From positions 1 to 25,236 of the forward strand of contig DATLQD010000033.1 in the NCBI GenBank assembly GCA_035535315.1: a stretch of DNA of 25,236 nt, written 5' to 3'. Positions 21,371 through 25,236 of this stretch are shown here, piece by piece. Source of the stretch: DASQGA01 sp035535315. Lineage in GTDB: Bacteria > Actinomycetota > Thermoleophilia > Gaiellales > Gaiellaceae. Both the position numbers and the translations under genes were made by a program. Under the pieces are notes generated by a model. The model saw only the letters and a program-made list of their open reading frames with translations. It was not told where the DNA came from and did no database searches. Position 1 is the first letter of the stretch; every line of letters starts with the position of its first letter.

Positions 21371-24300
21371 CTACTTCTTCGGATACAGCACGGCCTGCAG
21401 GATGTAAGGCGCCGTCGTGCTGGTCGGCCGGATGCGAATCGTGTAATCCGTGTTCTGGACGAGCGACTTCGTTGACAGGTTGAAGATGTACATGCCGTCC
21501 GCGGTGCGCATCTGTGAGCCCGTGTCGGCCGCGCTGACGCTCTCGGCGATGAGGTTGGTGTCCTCGATGGCTTCGTCGCCGACGCCCTTCGCGAGCGTGA
21601 TGAAGAGCGGAACGTTGGTGACCGTGGCGCCCGTGCAGGTGTTCGTGAGGACGACCTTGACGGGGACGACGTTCCCGTACTTGGCAATGTTCCGCTCGTT
21701 GTCCATGATCGGCGGGCGGAACCCGCGGCCGTAGACGCTCGTAGCACTGTTCGAGTAGATCGCCAGCGATGCAGACGTCCCGCCGTCGTCATCCTTCGCC
21801 GTGCCGGTGACCGTCAGGTTGTAGCAACCGGGGTTGAGCGTCCTCACGTCGGACGCGTGGCCGGTCGCGTCAGGGGCGCTGTTCTCCTCGGTGACCGAGG
21901 CGTATCGATTGCCCACGTCGCTCCAGGTGAAGAAGCTCAAGCTCGGCCCGTGTGTATCGAGCCAGCCGACGTCGCCGAAGTCAAAGCCGGCGGTTGCGGT
22001 TCCGAACACCGGATCGAAGGTGAACGAGGCATTCGATCGCGTCGGATCGACATTCCGCACGGTCACGATGGTCTGATACTCCGTGTAGCCGCCGTTCCGA
22101 TCAATGATGCGCGACCGTACGGTCTTGCTGCCGTTGTCGCCGAAGGTGCAGCTCTTCGAAGCGGAGGTCCCGCTGCCCGCGTAAGTCGCCGAGCTCAGCG
22201 AACTGTTGTCACAGGCGTACGCATAGTGGAAACCAGCTGTGGTGTCCCCCGTGGACGGATCGGACTGGTCGGAGAAGGAGACGCTGACCGCGCTGCCCTC
22301 GTCGACGGGCCCGTTGTTACCGAGGGTCGCTGTCGGGGCGACGTTCGCGACCGTGACCGTCTGCGTGGCCGTGTTACCGGCGGCGCTGTCGGAGTCGGTC
22401 GCCTGCACCGAGACGGTCGAGTTGGCGGGGCCGTCCGCGAAGCTGCACTTGAAAGAGCCGGAGCTGTTCGTGTTCGTGTCCGAGCCGGCCACCTTGGCGC
22501 CGTTGGCGCCGCAGCTGGTCGAGACGGAGCTGACCGTGTCAACACCCGGATCCGAGATCGTGTAGCTGTACGTGTGCTCGGCCGCACCCTCGTTGACCGA
22601 AAGGTCGTTACCGGCCGAAAGCACGACCGTCGGGGCGACGTTTGCGACCGCGACCGTCTTCGAGTCGGAGCCGGTGTTGTTGCTCGGATCCCCGTCGTCG
22701 GCCGAGACGGTGACAGTCACGTTCTCGGGTCCGTCCGGGAAGCTGCAGTCGAAGCTGTCGGCAGCGGCCGTGTCGGTCTTCGTGCCGGAGCCGCAGGACT
22801 CGACCACGGTCGGGTTCGGGTCAGCGCCCGGATCCGAAACCGTGTACGTGTACGTGTGCGTGGTGCCCTCGTTCGCGCTTGTATCCCCGGAGAGCACGAC
22901 CGTCGGGGCGACGTTCGCGACCGCGACCTGGAAGCTGGCGGAGCCGACGCCGCCGTTCGTGTCGGTGACGGTAACGGTGACGGTCTTGGTCGCCGGCCCG
23001 TCCGCGTAGGTGTGGCTCATCGACCCGAGCGAGCCGGTCGTCGCCTTCGAAGCGGTGCCGTGCGGGGAGCCGTCGCCCCAGTCGACGTCGACTGCCCAAG
23101 GGCTGTCCGGGCCCGGATCCGAGAAGGAGCCGAGCGTGAAGGAGCTCGAGGCTCCCTCGTTGGCCGCCTGGTCAGCGGGCGCCGAGACGTTCGGGTTCAC
23201 GTTTGCGACCTGGACGACCACGACCGACTCGGAGTCCGTGTCGCTGGCACCGTCAGAGTCGGCGACCTTGATCGCCACGCTGGTCGTGTCGGGCCCGTCC
23301 GGGAAGAAGCAGTCGAAGCTGCCGCCCGAGGCGGTCGTCGAAGGCGTGCCGGTGACGCTGCCACCCGTGCCGCAGTCAGGGAAGCCGGCCGAGACCGTGA
23401 AAGTGTCCTGGCCGGGGTCGGTGACGATGTAGGTGTAGGTGTGGGTGGAGCCCTCGTCGACGCTCCCAGCACCGGAGAGCACGACCGTGGGGGCGACGTT
23501 GGCGACCGTAAGGTCATAGGTCGCTTCTGCTTCGTCGCCGGCAGTCCCGTCGCTCGCCGAGATAGTCACCGTCTGCGAGTCTTCAGGGCCGTCGGACGTA
23601 TCAAACGACCAGTCCCAGGTTCCGTCTCCGTTCTTGGTGACGGTTCCTACGGATGCGCTCAGCGTGACGGTGTCTCCGTCGACATCGCCGTAAGTGCCAG
23701 AATTAACGGCGGTGTCGCCTTCGTCGACCGTGACGAACGCATCGTCTCGAGTGATGGTGGGCGGATCGTCTACCGCCGTGACCGTGAGGTTGAAGGTGGC
23801 GACGTTGCTGTCCACCGTGCCGTCGTTTGCCTTGAAGGTGAAGCTGTCGGAGCCGTTGTAATTGGCGTCCGGCGTGTAGGTGCGGTTCGCGCCCGAGCCG
23901 CTCAAGGAGCCGTGCGTCGGGCCGGAGACGATCGTGTAGCTGAGGGACGCGCCGGCGTCGACGTCGGCGCAGCTGAGCGTGATCACCTTGGCCGTGTCCT
24001 CATTCGTGGTCGCACTCCCGTTCGTGCAGGTGGGAGCGTCGTTGATCGCGTTCACCGTGATCGAGACCGTCGCGTTCGCCGAGTTGACGGTGCCGTCGTT
24101 GACGCGGAAAGTGAAGCTGTCTGGCCCGTTGTAGTTGAGAGCCGGCGTATACGTCACATTCGCCGAGCAGGTCTTCGGCGCTGTGCCGGTGCAGTTGACG
24201 GCACCGATCGAACCCAGCGTGCCGTTGGAGGGGTTCGACACGATGGCGAACGTCAGGTTGTTCCCGTCCGCGTCGGTGCCCGTGAGCGTGATTGTCTTTG

Positions 24301-25072
24301 CCGTGTCCTCATTCGTCGTTACGGACTGCGCGTTGGCGACCGGCGCGACGTTGGGTGCCAGGTAGGTGGCAACGAGATCGGGATTCCCGCTCTGGGCACC
24401 GGTGATGCAGATCGACTTGCCGCCGGTTCCGGCGATCACGGTGAAGGTGGCGCTATTGGTGGTCGACCACGCGCTGAAGTTGCCTCCCTGATCGGAAGTT
24501 GCTGCAGCGTCCAATCGGAGGGACTCGTTGCTTCCCAAACCCACGGTGTCGCTGTCCTCGCCGTTCAACGTCTTCGGATAGCCGCTCTTCACCGCGCCCG
24601 TGCAGTTCGTCTGGGCGGTATAGAGCGTCTCTACGAACTGGGCCGTCGTGCCGGTGGGCGCGACGACGAACTTGACGTTGCCGTCGGTGAAGCTTGTCGT
24701 CGCCGTCCCGGTCGCGCCGGTTGCCGTAACGGTGTAATTAGCCACGAACCAGTCGGGCAGATTGAACTGATCAGAGATCCCACCCGCGTCGTCAGCCGTA
24801 ACGTCGACATCGCGACTCCAGGTCTGGCCCTCGTCGTCATTCACGCGAATATGAACAGACTCGCCCGGCGCCCAGTTGACTCCTGAGAGCACAACGGTCT
24901 CGCCAGGGGCGTAGTCGGCCTTGTCGCTCCAGATCTGTGGCGCCGGACCAGACTCGATCCCCGCCCGCGCGCTCCCCACGAACGCCAAGAAAGTCAATGC
25001 GAGAACGACGAAAAAGCCGAAGGCAACTGCCTTCCGCCCGGTACCTAGACGGCGCTCGAATCTGGAATGCAT
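21371..25072 (-). CDS. Large secreted Ig/cadherin/PKD-like repeat protein
   Basis: A 1,233-residue exported protein from ATG 25072, with GAGAGG about 12 bases upstream; an in-frame TTG at 25081 is too close to that site. Residues 1-37 form a long signal peptide (AFGFFVVLALTFLAFVG, cut near ARA). Next comes an Ig-like domain (DKADYAPGETVVLSGVNWAP, YTVTATGATG) and a Cys-containing domain. About eight repeats of 90-100 residues follow. The first two are cadherin-like (TTNEDTAKTITLTGTDADGN, NYNGPDSFTF). One is PKD-like (VDVDWGDGSPHG, SHTYADG). Others begin APTVVLSG and end VTVANV. Several carry a paired Cys (SCGSGTK with FDCSFPDGP). The C-terminal 230 residues hold two further beta domains, including NIAKYGNVVPVKVVL and YIFNLSTKSLVQNTDYTIRI. 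There is no LPXTG, membrane anchor or S-layer motif. It is probably a surface, adhesion or matrix protein; ligand unknown. Calcium binding by Asp-rich loops is plausible. Confidence 0.9.
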   Translation of the reverse strand: MHSRFERRLGTGRKAVAFGFFVVLALTFLAFVGSARAGIESGPAPQIWSDKADYAPGETVVLSGVNWAPGESVHIRVNDDEGQTWSRDVDVTADDAGGISDQFNLPDWFVANYTVTATGATGTATTSFTDGNVKFVVAPTGTTAQFVETLYTAQTNCTGAVKSGYPKTLNGEDSDTVGLGSNESLRLDAAATSDQGGNFSAWSTTNSATFTVIAGTGGKSICITGAQSGNPDLVATYLAPNVAPVANAQSVTTNEDTAKTITLTGTDADGNNLTFAIVSNPSNGTLGSIGAVNCTGTAPKTCSANVTYTPALNYNGPDSFTFRVNDGTVNSANATVSITVNAINDAPTCTNGSATTNEDTAKVITLSCADVDAGASLSYTIVSGPTHGSLSGSGANRTYTPDANYNGSDSFTFKANDGTVDSNVATFNLTVTAVDDPPTITRDDAFVTVDEGDTAVNSGTYGDVDGDTVTLSASVGTVTKNGDGTWDWSFDTSDGPEDSQTVTISASDGTAGDEAEATYDLTVANVAPTVVLSGAGSVDEGSTHTYTYIVTDPGQDTFTVSAGFPDCGTGGSVTGTPSTTASGGSFDCFFPDGPDTTSVAIKVADSDGASDTDSESVVVVQVANVNPNVSAPADQAANEGASSSFTLGSFSDPGPDSPWAVDVDWGDGSPHGTASKATTGSLGSMSHTYADGPATKTVTVTVTDTNGGVGSASFQVAVANVAPTVVLSGDTSANEGTTHTYTYTVSDPGADPNPTVVESCGSGTKTDTAAADSFDCSFPDGPENVTVTVSADDGDPSNNTGSDSKTVAVANVAPTVVLSAGNDLSVNEGAAEHTYSYTISDPGVDTVSSVSTSCGANGAKVAGSDTNTNSSGSFKCSFADGPANSTVSVQATDSDSAAGNTATQTVTVANVAPTATLGNNGPVDEGSAVSVSFSDQSDPSTGDTTAGFHYAYACDNSSLSSATYAGSGTSASKSCTFGDNGSKTVRSRIIDRNGGYTEYQTIVTVRNVDPTRSNASFTFDPVFGTATAGFDFGDVGWLDTHGPSLSFFTWSDVGNRYASVTEENSAPDATGHASDVRTLNPGCYNLTVTGTAKDDDGGTSASLAIYSNSATSVYGRGFRPPIMDNERNIAKYGNVVPVKVVLTNTCTGATVTNVPLFITLAKGVGDEAIEDTNLIAESVSAADTGSQMRTADGMYIFNLSTKSLVQNTDYTIRIRPTSTTAPYILQAVLYPKK
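22045..24355 (-). repeat. Tandem Ig-like repeat-coding block inside the large secreted protein
   Basis: About eight diverged units of 270-310 bases. The most conserved DNA encodes the VANVAPTVVLS junctions and recurs near 22337, 22635, 22905 and 23495, with a variant near 23195; three of these share GTCGGGGCGACGTT. A second short repeat encoding TNEDTAK occurs near 24000 and 24310. This pattern suggests unit duplication followed by divergence, and offers sites for recombination that could change repeat number. Confidence 0.8.
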
Positions 25073-25087
25073 CGCTACCAAACCTCT

Positions 25088-25103
25088 CCCCTCGCGCGAG
25101 GGG
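25088..25103 (-). promoter_or_regulatory. 16-base perfect palindrome before the repeat-protein start
   Basis: CCCCTCGCGCGAGGGG is fully self-complementary and ends just before the GAGAGG ribosome-binding region on the minus strand, 15 bases upstream of ATG 25072. It could be an operator or, in RNA, a stem adjoining the ribosome-binding site. High GC makes chance palindromes more likely. Confidence 0.35.
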
Positions 25104-25181
25104 CGCCGCAGACGGCCGCCCTCCCGCTGTTCAGCTGATTCGGGTCGTACAAACGTATGACTCGGCTCGTGGCGACAACCC

Positions 25182-25201
25182 CTACCCCAGTACAGGAGTA
25201 G
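25182..25201 (-). promoter_or_regulatory. Imperfect dyad upstream of the repeat-protein gene
   Basis: CTACCCCAGTACAGGAGTAG is symmetric at eight of ten pairs, about 110 bases before ATG 25072. Length and symmetry fit a dimeric regulator site, perhaps of the LuxR/NarL class. The rest of 25104-25236 shows no gene. Confidence 0.3.
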
Positions 25202-25236
25202 CCGGAAGGAAGTTCAGTACCCCATTGCCGCATGGC

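Noticed and set aside
22045..24355. Regular DNA repeats considered as a CRISPR or satellite array
   Set aside because: Units are about 300 bases, diverged and in frame with a secreted protein; there are no short identical repeats with unique spacers and no cas genes.
21857..24886. A 1,009-codon open frame on the plus strand, antisense to the repeat protein
   Set aside because: It reads Arg/Val/Gly/Asp-rich low-complexity protein produced by the repetitive GC-rich codons of the real gene. The minus frame has a signal peptide and recognisable Ig-like domains; the plus frame has no family motif.
1..25236. Insertion sequences, integrases, att sites next to tRNA-Lys
   Set aside because: No transposase or recombinase motif was found, and no direct repeat of the tRNA 3' end was seen in the flanks.

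Overview
The window is chromosomal DNA from a high-GC bacterium, most likely a member of the Actinomycetota and possibly of the Thermoleophilia. This rests on the strong G/C bias at third codon positions, frequent GTG starts, tightly packed genes, a PknB-type receptor kinase and a promoter of the actinobacterial SigB/SigF type. The lineage is an inference; no rRNA gene is present. There is no mobile element, CRISPR array or phage gene. One tRNA gene, tRNA-Lys(CUU), is present.

Layout. (1) 1-4174, plus strand: a three-gene amine catabolism cluster made of a 5'-truncated aminobutyraldehyde-type dehydrogenase, a PotD/PotF-like Tat-type lipoprotein and a complete copper amine oxidase. (2) 4220-4292, minus: tRNA-Lys. 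(3) 4449-7199, plus: a WbpI-like 2-epimerase, a WbpB/WlbA-like NAD-dependent sugar oxidoreductase and a hexapeptide-repeat acyltransferase. Together they are three of the five steps towards a UDP-ManNAc3NAcA-type sugar. (4) 7196-10434, minus: a SpoIID/LytB-domain protein whose usual C-terminal motif sits at the N terminus, translationally coupled to a secreted subtilisin. (5) 10571-11974, plus: a membrane Ser/Thr kinase with a TPR-like outer domain. (6) 11976-14987, minus: rfbA-rfbC-rfbD-rfbB for dTDP-L-rhamnose. (7) 15028-15234, plus: a small tail-anchored-type protein. (8) 15231-17910, minus: an MMPL transporter followed by a macro-domain protein, preceded by a promoter with a TetR-type palindrome. 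(9) 18199-19125, plus: a YtxH-like protein behind a SigB-type promoter, then a hotdog thioesterase with no ordinary start codon. (10) 19290-21319, plus: a NarL-type two-component pair. (11) 21371-25072, minus: a secreted protein of about 1,230 residues built of Ig/cadherin/PKD-like repeats.

Overall the window is rich in envelope functions: two nucleotide-sugar sets, a peptidoglycan-associated protein, a secreted protease, a receptor kinase, a lipid or hydrophobic-compound exporter and a large surface protein. It also carries an amine scavenging module. Genes are unusually compact. Two convergent pairs end on the same CTAG tetranucleotide, and a third pair is separated by one base. The least conventional spots are the thioesterase start region, the CTG-like start of the histidine kinase inside a dyad, and the permuted SpoIID domain order.
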